From Ciborinia camelliae (lineage: Eukaryota > Ascomycota > Leotiomycetes > Helotiales > Sclerotiniaceae), in assembly GCA_025890175.1 (NCBI GenBank), contig JANPYM010000009.1, forward strand, positions 1,737,782 to 1,801,781: a DNA stretch of 64,000 nucleotides. Direction: 5' to 3'. Shown in pieces: positions 50,001 to 63,126 of the stretch. Below the pieces are notes generated by a model. The model saw only the letters and a program-made list of their open reading frames with translations. It was not told the DNA's origin and searched no databases. Every line of letters begins with the position of its first letter. Positions within the stretch are counted from its first letter, which is position 1. The translations under genes were made by a program, and so were the position numbers.

Positions 50001-53000
50001 TAGTTTTAATTCTATCCTGAACATATCCCCCCACCTCCTTCTACCCCGCTAATTCTTTTCAGATTTGACATATATAAACAGCACCAATACGCCTGTTGCA
50101 ATTACAACATTAAGATGTCAAAACTCCGGCTTCATGAGACAGAGGCTGCTCTACCATCACCAAAACTGGCAAGCAAGTCATGTACGCAAAAAGAAAAGAT
50201 CTAGATCCAAAATATCGCATGAAGTAAGTAGAAATAGGGTGTAATTACCTACTTCTCTGATGTTAATTATCCGAATTATTTAACAAAAAGGGATAATAAC
50301 AATGCGACAACTGACAATAGTGACAATAAAATCACCAAGAGATGGAATAAATAAAATAGTCATCATTTCCAAGGTTACTCTTTCAAAGTACTTTGTCATT
50401 TTCGGTACCCATCAGTCTTCAATCTGCCGAATATCATTCTTTCCATGAATGATCTAATGCGCTATACTAGTTGTTTATATAACTTTGTTGGAAGAACACA
50501 TGCAGTAGTATTGACGGTATTATATCATTCGTCTCTGCGCATATTAGGACTAGTAAATACGCTAATCCCAAATACGGTAGCTTATATTCTCCCACCACTG
50601 CTGTACATAGTTTATGAATAAATCACACACAATACAATCCCAGGACAACAAACTTAATACTAATTAGCTAATTACTAAAAGGGCAAGATATCTGAGATGC
50701 AAAGGAGTAGAGCTAGAAGTGTAAAAAGTTAACCATCGAAAACTCCAAGGAGAAAAATCGAGGGGCAATTTCTCCCCATGCAAGCCCATAGTCGCAACCA
50801 TTCTCAATAGGTACCTATCTATATAAACAAGCGCCAATCTCCCTGTAAGTCCCGTATCAATGCATTGCAGGAATTGTTTAAGAACAATGGAAGGCTCTAG
50901 TAACTAAGACCAAGCCAGTAATTTCCGCATTTTGAAGCCAAGGAGCAGAGAGATACAGGTCAGCTACGATAGGATGCGCAGCTAATGAAAAGGGATTTTG
51001 ATGACAATATCTACGTAGGCAGGTAATCATCTTAAATTGTCACTTGATATGTAATCTTAACAAATAGGAAATAGGAATATTAATAAAACGATAATAACAG
51101 AGAAATAAACTAACAACAATGACATCCCTACCCCCCAAGAAATCCCTCTTACCTTTAGAATAATCTCCCCCCTAAACGTTCAGTATACATAGTAGCTCTA
51201 CCCAACTATTTCTACCCGGTACACGCCTCTTCCTCACTTGAAAGGTTTCTGTTCTGATATCCATATGTGAGAAATTTTCAAAAGGTTTCTACAGCTTCAA
51301 TATAAATCATCCAAGAAGTTTGTAAGCACCAACAATACGAACTCTGATGAAAAACTAGATTACAAAGCAGAAGATAAGTCTAAACTAGTGAATATAAGAG
51401 TTGAAGAGAGCGGGGAAATAACGTAGATTGGATAGTTTAGTTTGGAGCATTGCTCTTCACCGAATAACCTAATCCTTTAGTTATAAAAAGATTTCAATAC
51501 TCGATATTCAGAAATCATAACACTTCAGAAGTCCAGACACAAAACATTCAAATGGTTTGTAAACTAAATCAAGCGGGAACCTCAATAACATGGATCTATA
51601 TGTTATCTTGATTTGCACACTTGCGCTTGAGAATTTACCACATAGATGAGATGATTCAAAAGCTTTCTGGTATTAATCAACATAAATATAAAAACAACAA
51701 CACTAATAACAGCAATAACAATAAAAAATATATAACAATCGCATAAATCCAAAGTATACAACAATAAAAACTTCAAACTATCCACCGTGACTAATTCAAA
51801 AAATATTTTTTCCTCAAACACATCCAACTTCTTGCACTTTATTTCCTCTACTCACAACCTCCCATCTCAAGTTCGCCTTTGTATACCGGAGGGAATTCCT
51901 TTGACATCCTCAATATCAGCCCCAAGAAGGCCTTATAAGTACTCCAACTATCACTCCTCACCACAATCTATTATGAAAACCCCACCTAATTACAAAGCGA
52001 AAGAATGAAGCTCGCAACGCGAGAAAGTGAATAAAGATCAAGAGTAGCTGTAGTAAGAGACGAGAGAGGGGAGAGTGGGGAGTACTACTCTCCCCTTCGA
52101 CCCCCTACAATATCGAAAAGAAACCTCATCCTCGTGTTATATAAACATTCATCAATCGATCCTATTTTCTTTTTCGAAAACCAGGATTGCTTAATACACT
52201 TTACTGTCATTGGTACAGGAATATCGGCAATTAAGCTTAAGCCGGGCAAATATTGCAGGAGTATGAGTTTATCTCATTGTGGTAAGATGATATTAGAGAT
52301 TTGGGCTTGGGAATTTAGATAGATAGGTAGGTAGGTAGGGAGGGAGGGGGAAAAATTGGGATAGGATGAGATGAGTTCTTGTGTTGGGTTATAATCGTCA
52401 CGTCGCGAGTGTGACAATGATAGGATAATATACCAATCTAAACAGCGAAACCCTTCCCAATAATAAACAGAATATAACACACTCCAGCTATAACAATATC
52501 TCCCAAAACCCCTCGAAGAACAACAACAACAACAAAAATCCCTAAAATAACAAATTTCCTCAATTCCGCTCTTTCAAATCCATATCTCTTGATACTTTCA
52601 CTAAAGTTGTGATACGCGGCGGGGACTACATTATGTATATCACACCCTCTCAGGTATTGAGCATTGTAAATTCTGATGCTGTCTGGTTTTGCGAATTTTG
52701 GTGGGAGCGTGAAAGTGAGGAGGGGGAGAATTTATAAATAGCAGGAAGTAAAAGATATGGATGGGGATGTTAAATATGTGATTGAAATTTATAAGTGAAT
52801 AAACATCGAAGAGAGCGGGGAATTACCTCGGTATGCACTTGAACCGGCCTCTAGCTGTATAGGTGTATAGTTTAATATAGAATTTCATCCCCTACCCAAT
52901 GCACTGTTATTTGGATTATATAAACACACTCCAATCCATGCATCTTCAATAACCAAAAGACCTTCAGATATAAGCAAAGAAATGTGTCGAGAAATGTGGG

Positions 53001-53010
53001 ATTCTAGCAG
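47059..53010. repeat. Array of about ten diverged tandem units, each with a TATA box
   Basis: A fixed order of motifs recurs: (i) CAGCTTTGAT or similar, then TTATAA (47059, 47573, 48203, 49366, 51933, 52732; weaker at 51300); (ii) AGTGAAT (47109, 47639, 48263, 49433, 49967, 51387, 52026, 52794), in three units followed by GCGGGG; (iii) TATATAAA or close variants (47188, 47730, 48372, 48910, 49482, 50071, 50820, 51481, 52138, 52917). After (iii) comes a C/T-rich leader with CCAATCC or CAACCAG, and later an A-rich stretch with AACAATAACA. Spacing of (iii) is 538-779 bp. No conserved open frame was found; several units have a short frame of about 10-40 codons after the TATA box, but these differ. 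Units are diverged, so the duplications are old. Confidence 0.65.
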
Positions 53011-54426
53011 AGCAGTGGAATGAATGAATTATGATGAATAGGTAGGTACCTTGGGTAGGTAGGTATAGAGGTCTTGGGGGAATGAGATGATTTATTTTGA
53101 TTTATTTCGATTAGCTCCCTAGATATCTAGATATAATATTGTCATCTCATATAATTCCAAAATGTCAAAAATAATAACGAGAAAAGTAATAACAATAACC
53201 ACCCCCCCCCCCCCAACACAAACCCTCATAACAAAAACTTAACCTTAATATTCTCCTCTACTGGCAAACAATGGCACTCTCCCTCAAACTAATGGAAGCG
53301 ATATCTCCTAACCTTCCCTCACCCTCTCAAAACCATCTACCTACCTACATCCCCTTCTATCCCACCCCACCATCACTCCACTCCCCATTCCCTTTCCATT
53401 CCCTATTCCCTTTCCATTCCCCATTCTCCCTTCCCATCACCTCCCCCCTTTCTCCTTTCCCTTTCCATCTATACCATCCCATACTTTACCACGATGATAA
53501 AAAAGAAATATAAACCAATCTTTCACATAGACTCAAGATCTCATACTCCTAGGTAATCTTTCAAAAAAGTTTCTAGGGCATGGGGCCTTAAATTACAAGC
53601 CCTTTACAAGCCCTCCACAAGCGTGAACCTATTTCAGGGTCAACGCTTCAAGCATCGACGATGTACAGCTAAAGAAAAGCTAAGCAAATATAATAGGAAC
53701 CCCATAATATATACAAATAGGGATATAAGAAAGGAGGTATCTAGTCGAATGGAGTAAATGGAGAGATCGAAGCTAAGTGATCGAAGGGTAGGGGAGATGC
53801 AATTATAGATGCAACAACTTTGAGTATCTACCTAGGTGTAGTGAGGTAGGTAAGTAACCTAGAGAAGAGGAAGATTTCCTCTTCTGAACATGAACCTCCT
53901 TGGATCTCCAGCTCCTACTCGAATCATCATCTACCTATTTATAGGTAGGTACCTATCTCGACCTACCTACTCATACTCCCCTCCCCTTCCCATAATATAA
54001 TTAAATCATAATCCTATTTCATAATCCTATTTCATATTTATTAACACTACCAGAACCCAAGCCAACCGAACTCAACCCAACCAATCTGTTATTTCCCCGC
54101 TCCTTTTCATAAGTACCTAGATAACCATAAACATCATATTCTTACTACCCAATCAATCATTCCCTTACTTCTCATTCATTCTAGATATCAAGATATCAAG
54201 ATCACAATTTACATCCCATCCATCCATCCATCCATCCATCCATAATCACCACCAAAAAAATGCACATCCGCCGCTCAAAAAGAGAAACAAAAAAAAAAGA
54301 AAATCCACGCCTCCAATTTCAAAGCATAATATTCCGCACACCCAAACCAAACCCAACCAAACCATACCATACCATACCAAACCAAAACCAAAACCAAGAC
54401 CCCAAACCATAAAAATTCCCTCCCAC
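53011..54426. other. Gene-free, pyrimidine-rich region
   Basis: Runs of CCCTTTCCATT-type sequence at 53340-53470, TAGG runs near 53038-53065, a CATC run at about 54214-54242 and CCATA/CCAAA repeats at 54345-54400 just 3' of the C2 gene. The 80-codon frame at 53271 is low-complexity. Confidence 0.55.
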
Positions 54427-57400
54427 CTAACCAGTTTCCGTCTCAACATCCGGTTGCCTCCCACTCAAACTCGCCTTATTTTTTATCCTCCTCGCCGCGA
54501 ACTTCATCTCATCCTTTGCGAACGCCAAATTCCTCATCGGTTTCCACTGCATCAAACCTCTCTGTTTCCTATGCAAGCCTTTCGAATTTTCTTGATAGTT
54601 TTGAAACTGTTTGATGGGATTGCTCGAATGACTTGATCCATTAACTCCACCCAGCTCTCCGTTTTCAGTCGTCGCTTCATTCAAGCCGAGATCTGATTCC
54701 GCATCCGAGTCCGAGTCCGAGTCGGAGTCTGACGATGCAGATGTGTGATTGGTGTCTGCGCTCATGTTTGAATTGAGCTTCGCTTCAACACATCCACCCT
54801 CTCCTCGTGGTTTACGCACCATGCTAGACTCGTAATCAGCATCCTGATACTTTTGTCCGTAACCACCTTTATTTACGTACTGCGCAGGATCCTGACCAAA
54901 AGCCCCACTCCAATCCGTTCCATCCTGATCCAACCATTTTTTCTTTTCGTCTTCATCAGCTTGACTCAAAACATCTCTTCCTTGAGTTAGAGATTGATCG
55001 TGGAGTTGTTGAACGGCTGGTGGAATCTCTTTCGTTACGATTTTATCACGTACACCCTCCGAATGACATGCTTCCCATGTTTCTTGAGTTTCTCTAGAAT
55101 CATTGTCGGTGACAAACTTTTCATGGTCTTGATCCATGCCAGCTTTAAATCGTCCTGAAAATTTTAGACGTCCAACTTCTTCAATATCAATATCTGGAAT
55201 ATTGTGGAAGTTTTCCTCAGTGATATAGTTTTGAGTAATTCTCATGCCTTTATCAGTTTTCCAGATTGGAATACTGATCTCTTCCTCCTTATTGTCTTCC
55301 AGCTTGTGAAGCCAAATTACTGCATAAGCATCAGCTCCACGTTTGCCGGTGACGTGGAATTCAAAAACGATTGGTGAACGGTAACGATATTTGACAGGAA
55401 GGCGAACATTGTTCTTTCCTTCCTTTTTGGCGAGATCCCAGAATACACCATCACCCCCCTCTAATTTTTGACATTGGGTACGGTTAATCTTTCCAACACT
55501 TCCTCCGGTTCGAAGCTTCAATTTTGAGTTATGAGTGTAACCGGTAGCAAGAATCTTATCGGATGTGAACTCAAATGTTCCTACATCCCAACCAAGTTGT
55601 TGTGGGGGCAATCTGGTTTCGATACTTCGGAAGAGAACAGAAATTCTAATACGACCGAAACCAATCCCACCATCAAGAGGATACCATCTTGTAACCTGAG
55701 AGCTTGTTTGCAAGAGGTCCGATAACTTCAAAGGAACAACGCCAAGAATTGGATCATGCTGTCGCATACGTTGATCTCTAACAGTGACGGTGATAATAGC
55801 TGATCTCCAATCACGTATAAAGCGTTCAGTGCCTGCGTTGAATATAGGTTTGGAACTGACAACCTTTGAACGTGTACGGTATACCTGAAATGGTGTTAGT
55901 TATGGTGAATTAGAACGGAGTACCAATACATACCAACTCATCATTGTATAGAATAGTACAATAACTGCTTGGTAACTTCTTATGCTCCTCTTCCTTATTT
56001 TCACCAGCTTCCACTGCTGGCTCAAATTCCTTCCCCTTTCGCTTACCATCACTACCTTTGATATTTTGTAGTTCAAGATTAACAATTTGATGAATGATAA
56101 CACTGCAAACTCCACTTGGCCACAATGGATCAGGAGGAGTATGAACGACGGCGTCTTCTTCAGAAGTATCAAGACTTCCTTTGGGATCTTGTAATTCTTC
56201 CTTATCTTGCAACTCCTTGGGTAGATTTACATCCTTTCCATGACTTCTCATAGCTGGTCTGAATTGTGGTTTACCAAAGTAGCCAACTTCCCAATGAAGT
56301 TCACCAGGCATAGAACTATCGGAATCCATACCACGAAGTTTGGAAACTTGTGGATACATCTTTCCTGGATGTTGTATCATTTTTTGCATTGAAAGTTCGA
56401 CTTTTCCCACAACATCATCAGAAGTCGATCGATCAGAATCCCAAAGTTCCATTGAAAGTTGCTCATCCGCTTTAATGAGATCGGGAGTGACAAGTAAAGC
56501 ACAAGTTTCTTCCCAGATTGGATTGAGGTCATCCTGGATAACTCGAGTACAATACATAGGTTTTCCGTATTTAGAGAAACTGACAGTGATGTAAGGATCA
56601 CTCCCACCTCCCTCGCTTCCACGACGATCTTGTTTACTAAGGCCAGTAGCTTTGTGAATTCGGATCCAGAGAACACCAAGTGCTTCAACATCCTTTTGAA
56701 TATCGTCACCCTTCAATAATTTGGCCATATCTAAAGTCATGGATTTTGGAGCAACGTATTCATTGGCTGCTGCACCAATGGCATAATTGACGAAGTTGGA
56801 GATAAGAGGAAGATTGAGGATATTGACACCAGTTTCAAGCATTGGTACACATCCAGCTTGAACCTTTGGAAGTCCCATCAATGTGAATGTTAGAGCCTTT
56901 AAGAATGGAGGTTCAGGTGAAAGTTGAAGACGTAATCGAACTGTACCGACAAGACCTTGAAGTTCAACAAAAATTGGAAGAGGACTGTAAGAGTTAGTAC
57001 TGTTGCGATGTAAGGAAAGTAAAGCTTACACCCCGAAAAGCCCTTTCACACCGAGATAAAATACCAATTGCATATGCATATTTTTTGCCTTTTCAGAAGT
57101 TCCAGCTCCTGAAGGTTGAGCATGATATGCGAAAGAGCATTCCAAATTGTAATAATCTCCACCTTCCTCATCCGCAGCCAATTCTTGAGGATCTTTATTT
57201 TTCTCATTTTGTCTATGAATATCGTCTTTCATTTCCTGAACATGACCATCCGGAAGAGCTCGTAAACTCAAAATTCGAAAAGGATTGGTACCTTGATTGA
57301 TTTCTGCGACTCTAACATTTTCGATAATACCAGGTACTGATGCTTGCATGACATCTTCGAGGGTATCTGCCACGGAAACAAATAAATCGGGGTCAATGAG

Positions 57401-58272
57401 TCCCCACATAACTCCTACCAGACTATTCATCCATTCGACAGATTCAGGAATTAAATTCGCAGTTGCCTGAGAATATTAGCTTCGGTATTGGTAATAAATT
57501 AGAATTCACCCACCGTTTGACCTCTTTGTCTTTCACTATGCCACTCAAGATCTCGACCTGACCGAATTACCTCCTTCATCCAAAGGTATACACCTGATGC
57601 AACACATGCACCCAAAGGAATGAGACCATATAAAGCTCCACCAAACATTTTTCCTAAAACCACGATGGCAAGAAATATTCCCACCACGAGTATTGTTGTT
57701 CGATTCTCGAGAGATGAATACATTGGCTCATAGCTGACCGAGGGGGTAGGGTGAAATAGAATATTGGTCTTTTCTCCATGGATTGGAACATCGGAGGTAC
57801 TTCCGGGCTCTACTGGATCTGGGGGTGCGGTAATATCTTGATTATTTTTATATTCCTCCCCAGATTGTGTTGCTTCTGTCTTTACCGGTGTAGGTTTATT
57901 GAGGTTGGCATTTGGAACGGAGAGCTATTTTTGGAGAAGTTAATAAAATGCTAGAGATCAATGGCACTGGTAGAACAGGCATACCTGTGGATGATCAACA
58001 GCCTTCATGAAATCTGCATTCACATCCTCAATTTCTACATCCTTTCCAGTTGTTGGATCGGTAACCACTTTCCTCGTTCCATCAATGCCATGTGGTTGTC
58101 CTGGTGTATGATCTTTCGCATCTCCTTGAACGCGTTGTTGTGATTGATGATTGATTTTTGCATCTCTATCTCTCTTATCGGAATCCAAACTTTCCACAAA
58201 TTGTTGGATATTCGGAATTGGATTGGCCCCAGAGTAATGTCCGCCGGGGGCTTTCTTCTGATCGTTTGACAT
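54427..58272 (-). CDS. SMP- and C2-domain lipid-transfer protein (Mug190/tricalbin-like)
   Basis: Five exons (58272-57985, 57924-57514, 57466-57030, 56984-55934, 55884-54427) splice in phase to 1214 residues. Order: a disordered N-terminus with PGGHYSGANPIP; a hydrophobic hairpin (about 172-215, TTILVVGIFLAIVVLG then YGLIPLGACVASGVYLW) that should anchor it in the ER; an SMP-type segment (about 235-450, VEWMNSLVGVMWGLIDPDLF then MQLVFYLGVKGLFGV and PIFVELQGLVGTVRLRL); a C2 domain (about 490-640, GVLWIRIHKATGLSK and GSDPYITVSF with NPIWEE and ELWDSD); a second, degenerate C2 region (about 680-870); and a long charged C-terminus with a Ser-Asp run and a basic end. SMP/C2 proteins move lipids at ER-plasma membrane contacts. 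Fungal relatives are named after fission-yeast Mug190. The Asp residues expected for calcium are present in the first C2 domain but not obvious in the second. Confidence 0.92.
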
Positions 58273-59492
58273 GTTGACGGAGTTTAAGGATTATTATTGT
58301 TGATGTGAAGTCGAAAGAAAGTCAAGTAGGGGGTGGCTCACGGGCGAAAGGTAGATGCGTGAGGAGTAGTGATCACCTGGAAATCAAAACCAAAACTGCA
58401 AACGAAAATGCAGTCTTCACTAACAATCTGGAAGTATGGAATTTGAAGGTATTCTCACTGTAATGTTGAATTGTAAAGGAAAGGATAGAGGATTGACATG
58501 CGATAGAATTAATTGAATTACGTGACTTGCCAATGATGTGTGAAATATAATAATTGTTGGTCGTGAAATTGGATAACAAGGAAAATAATCGGTGATGTCA
58601 TATTGAGTAGGTACCTAGGTAGGCAGCTTCACTGGAGGGACCCAGAGACATTATTCCCAGTCAAGCATCAGCCACGCAATCACCAAGCGGGAAGGAACAT
58701 CAATTTGAATTGAGGGATAGATGTGAGGTATGAGGTATGAGGGTGGATGAATGAAATTCCTGATTTATTTTAATCTAGACCAATTAACCAATTATGGAAT
58801 GAATACCATAGTAGGAAGTAGGGGGTAGGGGGTAGGAGGTAGTCAATATTGATTGAACGATAGAGTAGAGTATTGTATTGTATTCCAAGTTGTATATTGA
58901 TAAGTATTGAGGCTTGAAGTTGTGATGATAACCTGACAGTACTGTGGAGGCAGGAGTGATTAGTAACCATTTACGTAATCATTCTCTTATTCAGTTAGTA
59001 TAAACTATTTAGTTTAGCTAGCAAATAATGAAACCATCCCTTTCCCACTTAATACAAAACTCCCGACCTCACAGTACCTAGGTAGGTATTAAACTTCAAA
59101 TGTTCTTTGATCGGGGAAAATCTTCCGAGTTGATCCCGTCCCGTCTCCCCCAGATTTTGACAGGGGTAAGAGTTATCTTCAATCTATAAATAGGTACCTG
59201 CCTACTCCAGTTCCCTTAGGTAAGCAACATCTTCATTGTGGATTGATTGGTCCATTGATACTCATTTAATCCATTACTTACCAATCAGATATCGTAAAGT
59301 TGCACGGGAATAGTACCTACCTACGCCTAGGTTGGGTAACATTCCATTCCATTCCGTCTGGCAATATATTTCTTGTCTTACCTCCAGCGCTTCATGTGGT
59401 CTCCTACAAAAGTTCGATGAGACCTCAAGTATAATAAGTTTTCCCATCAGTCATCTTTTTGAACCCGAGTCTATATATCAAAACTTGCAATT
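58273..59492. promoter_or_regulatory. Divergent promoter region, C2 gene / GlcNAc-6-P deacetylase
   Basis: A 1.2 kb shared upstream region. TAGGTAGG/CCTACCTA strings occur near 58609-58625, 59078-59090 and 59320-59335. No gene; short minus frames at 58373 and 58770 are not supported. Confidence 0.45.
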
Positions 59493-60983
59493 ATGGTACA
59501 CACCATATTGAAAAATTGTCGTATATGTCGTGATGGTCGCCTGTGTCACGGTCCCCTCGCCATCAATGACCTTGGCATGATCATCTCATACAAAGAATGT
59601 GACGATGATGCCCAAGAGATAGATTTTCATGGGGATATTATCGCCCCTGGCTTTATCGATTTACATATCAATGGTGCCTTGAGTTTCCATTTCGCAAATT
59701 ACGTCGATCCTACCAGTTATCAAAATGGTTTACAGAGATTATCGCAATATCTTCCAAGCACAGGAGTCACTGCCTTTTACCCCACAGTACCTACTGTCCA
59801 GCCTGATGTTTTTCATAACGTCTTGCCAATGTTAAGACCATCCAATTCATCCACCGGTGCCAGTGTCCTAGGTGCACATGTCGAAGGCCCCTTTCTTGCC
59901 CCAAGTCGGAAAGGTGCTCATAATGCAGATAATTTGCATATCCCCGCAAGATCGTCTCTTGAGAACATTTACGGAGAACACAATCTGAAAACTGCCGTCA
60001 AGCTTGTGACAATGGCCCCAGAACTACCGGGCGCAATGATTCATATACAGGTATTAGACTATGTCTATGGTATTAAAGTCAGTATGGGGCATAGTGCGGC
60101 CAACTATGATGTAGGAGTGATAGGTAGCGACGCTGGTGCAACTCTTTTGACGCACACTTTTAATGCTATGAATCCTTTGCACCACAGAGAACCTGGATTG
60201 GCAGGTGAGTTGGAGTGTTGTATCTGGAAATTGACGATGATATTAACCATTCATAGGTCTCATATCAATGGACCGTCCACCATACTTCTCCTTGATTGCC
60301 GATGATATTCAGTAAGTACGCAATTTATCTATCATGATCTACGAGCTGTTGAGATATCCGTCACGTTCTCGATCTACCTTCTTCCAATTTAATTTATTGA
60401 TCTAGACTCATTACTTCTCTATTGGGGCAACGATTATGAACTATACTGCTAGGCTTTCTGAATCTAGTCTTTCCAATTTCCTGTATCTTTTGCTTTCTTT
60501 GATCGAAATTTCGGTTGTTTATTTTTATTCTTCGTCTCTCCTCTTCTACCTCGCCCATCCTAACAACCAACAAGTCTCCATCCATCAATCGTCTCCCTTG
60601 CCTACCGTACCCGTCCCGATCACGCCATCTTGATAACTGATTCCGTCGAGCTTTCCGGTCTTCCAGATGGTACGTATCCAGGGAATTCGCAAATCCCACA
60701 TCAACAGACCAAAGTCGGAAACAAAGTCACCATCTCTGGAACGCAAACTCTAGTAGGAACTTGCATCACACTTGATCAATGCGTGAGGAATCTCATGAGC
60801 TGGGCACATATTCCTATTTGGGAGGCGGTAAGGACTGTCACCGAAAATGTGGCAGATGCAATGGAGTTGAAAGATAGGGGTTATCTTGACATAGGCAGAA
60901 GAGGGGACTTTGTTGTGTTGAGTAATTCCGGGGAGATCAAAGAGACTTGGGTGCTGGGAAAAAAGATATGGAGCAAGAATTGA
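59493..60983 (+). CDS. DAC1/nagA-like: N-acetylglucosamine-6-phosphate deacetylase
   Basis: Three exons, 59493-60204, 60257-60311 and 60575-60983, splice in phase to 391 residues, the usual length. The enzyme removes acetate from GlcNAc-6-phosphate in GlcNAc catabolism and chitin recycling. Metal and substrate motifs: GFIDLHINGA (His58), HVEGPFL (Glu131, metal ligand), MGHSAANYDV (His200), LTHTFNAMNPLHHREPG (His221 and substrate loop) and ILITDSVELSG (Asp278, catalytic). After the second exon the conserved IADDIHLHP segment is restored only if the third exon begins at 60575. The second intron is then 263 nt, long for this window, and has CTAAC 17 bases before its AAG end. No deaminase or GlcNAc kinase gene is in the window, so the catabolic genes are not shown to be clustered here. 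Confidence 0.94.
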
Positions 60984-61364
60984 GTTCAATTCAAGCCAGT
61001 ATCTTTCGGCGGCAAAAATATCAGAGCCCCTCCAGGTTTCTTTTCTTAGATCAAGCAATTGGCTTCCGTTTGGTTATTCTATCGGTTATCTTCAATGCGC
61101 TACTCGCAGGCAAATTTCTTCTCAGTCAGAATCTTCACTTATTGTGTCTTGTGATATCTCCATACTCACGATCAACAGCAAGATAACTGCCATCAGTATC
61201 ACTCCGGTTCTCAAGTGGGATATCCCATAGATCTTCCTTTTGAAGTTTGTCAATCCTTGTTATCTATCCCGTTTCCCCTTTCAATTTCATTCCGTTAATC
61301 TTTCTCAAACAATGGGGTATCATTTCTTGTTGACACATGCTTTAAAATTCGGTTCTATAATATT
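60984..61364. other. 3' flank of deacetylase gene
   Basis: Nothing recognised; a 79-codon frame at 60947-61186 overlaps the end of the deacetylase and has no domain. Confidence 0.4.
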
Positions 61365-61424
61365 TGTTGATATAAAGTAGTTCTACATACACTAGCTCGA
61401 TACACAATAATATAATGTTTTACA
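61365..61424 (+). mobile_element. LTR-like mini-element, copy C (60 bp), TSD ATATT
   Basis: Starts TGTTGATATAAAGTAG and ends ATAATGTTTTACA, with no difference seen from copy B over 60 bases. Flanked by ATATT at 61360-61364 and 61425-61429. Confidence 0.92.
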
Positions 61425-63020
61425 ATATTCAAATATGATTTGTCATTTTCACTCAATCATATCTATCACTTCATAGCATGTTAAGTTTTGTTCCAAGCTC
61501 CATTAAAGACATCAAACTATTTACCATTCCTCACCCAATTCCACCAAAAGAATTAACTCCTTTCGTTTCATAATACTTACCTTGTCTGATAACCTTTCTC
61601 GAAGGGGGGTTCGCCACTTAAATCTATCACCTCAAACATCCGCCCGCCCCCCTATTTTTCCATCTTCAACATCGGCCATCTGATACCCATCACATTCCCA
61701 TCCCCATTCCCATCCCTATCCTCCACCGCTGCGTTTCATATCTACCTCTATACGTTCTTTCTCCCAACACCATATGAGCCCTTACACCAGACCCTCCGAA
61801 TAAAACCTCGCTTGACTCATAGAGCCGAGAAATCTATCACGTCTCTGTTCCTCATACATCCATACTTTGTATCGAGTGTCTTTTTTGCGGAGGAGGAGGA
61901 GTGTAAAAATATAAGTTCCCGATCTTTTCTCAATTACATAATTATATATATAAAAAGCTAGGTATTTATCATAGGACTGGGACTGGGATTGTGATTGCGA
62001 CTGGGATGATGGGATGATGGGATAATGGTAAAATAGTAAAATAGTACCCCCAAAATTCCATCGTGATTGATCCCGCTCTCCTCGAAATATACATATAAAA
62101 CCATCCATTAGCCACAACAAGACGAGTGTTCTGTTGTATTCTATATCCTATATCCTATATCCTATATCCTCGCCCCCAAATCCCCCCTCCATATTCGCTC
62201 ACCACCAATACCTAATACCTCACTTATATAATGACATTCTCACTCACCCCCATCAACATCAACACCGACATATCCTCCATCCACAACTTCAATCCTCGAC
62301 CAATCCATCCCAAAATATATCTAAAAGGCAAGTCACAAGTCGGTGGCCCCCCCGAGACCTTGAGGTGCGATGTTTTGATACCTTATTATAACCTGCGAGC
62401 CGGTACGTCGATATCTGGAACGCTCATGAGTCATTTGTAAGGATACCTACCGGTGTTTAGGGCGGTGCGATATTAATGGTAGGGGAAATGTCGCTGATGG
62501 AGAGAGGCTGAAAGGTTGGGAGGTTGGGATCATATATTTTTCCGCGGTCTTCCAGCTACGGATTTCGATGCAGTCGTAATACTCAAGCCGTCTCCTTCAA
62601 TGCACATGATATGTGGTCCAGTCCATCCATCCATGGGTCAAGCTGAAAATGATTTTTGATCTGGGGCCTGAATACATGTAGGCAACCTATTTGGGTAATG
62701 ATATTATGGACCTGATGGATTAATGGCTTGGGTTTAAATCGCCAGGGCTATCATAGGATGCTGGATTGGGAGTTGGGAGTTGGGAGTTGGGAGGATTATG
62801 CTTCTTATTATCTTTTGAAAGTGTTGCGGTGATGGTTCACGTGGATGGTGGGTATGAGAGTGAGAGTGAGAGGAGTGCTGGGACTGGGGTTGCTGATGCT
62901 GATGCTGGTGGATTGGGTGCGGGTAATGAATGGTACTGCGCTGCCTTCTTAAGCGCATTGTGTAGTACCATCGTTGAAATTTTGAGAATCTTTATGTTAT
63001 GGTTGTTCATATAAAGAAGA
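61425..63020. other. Mostly non-coding region with short repeats
   Basis: GACTGG/GATTGC-type repeats near 61976-62005, a TATATCC heptamer repeated about four times at 62140-62170, and GAGTTGG repeats near 62768-62795. A 69-codon frame at 62231-62440 (starting MTFSLTPININT, later KSQVGGPPETLRCDVLIPYYNL) is the only one with protein-like composition; it could be a relic or a small gene, and I do not assign it. Confidence 0.4.
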
Positions 63021-63126
63021 TATTGAACTTGTTGTTATTGTGTATCGAGCTCAGTTCTATGGAACCATAGAACTTAGCTCGATGACTAAGCTAGTGTATG
63101 TAGAACTATTTTATATCAACTCAACA
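63021..63126 (-). mobile_element. LTR-like mini-element, copy D (106 bp), TSD GAAGA
   Basis: In element orientation (minus strand) it starts TGTTGAGTTGATATAAAATAG and ends AAGTTCAATA. Flanked by GAAGA at 63016-63020 and 63127-63131. Relative to copies B and C it has an extra block that forms a near-perfect hairpin (63045-63080, AGTTCTATGG facing CCATAGAACT inside GAGCT/AGCTC arms). The last two bases are TA where the others have CA, as a C-to-T change would give. Confidence 0.88.

Noticed and set aside
53271..53513. Plus frame of 80 codons
   Set aside because: Most of it is translation of a CCCTTTCC-type low-complexity tract.
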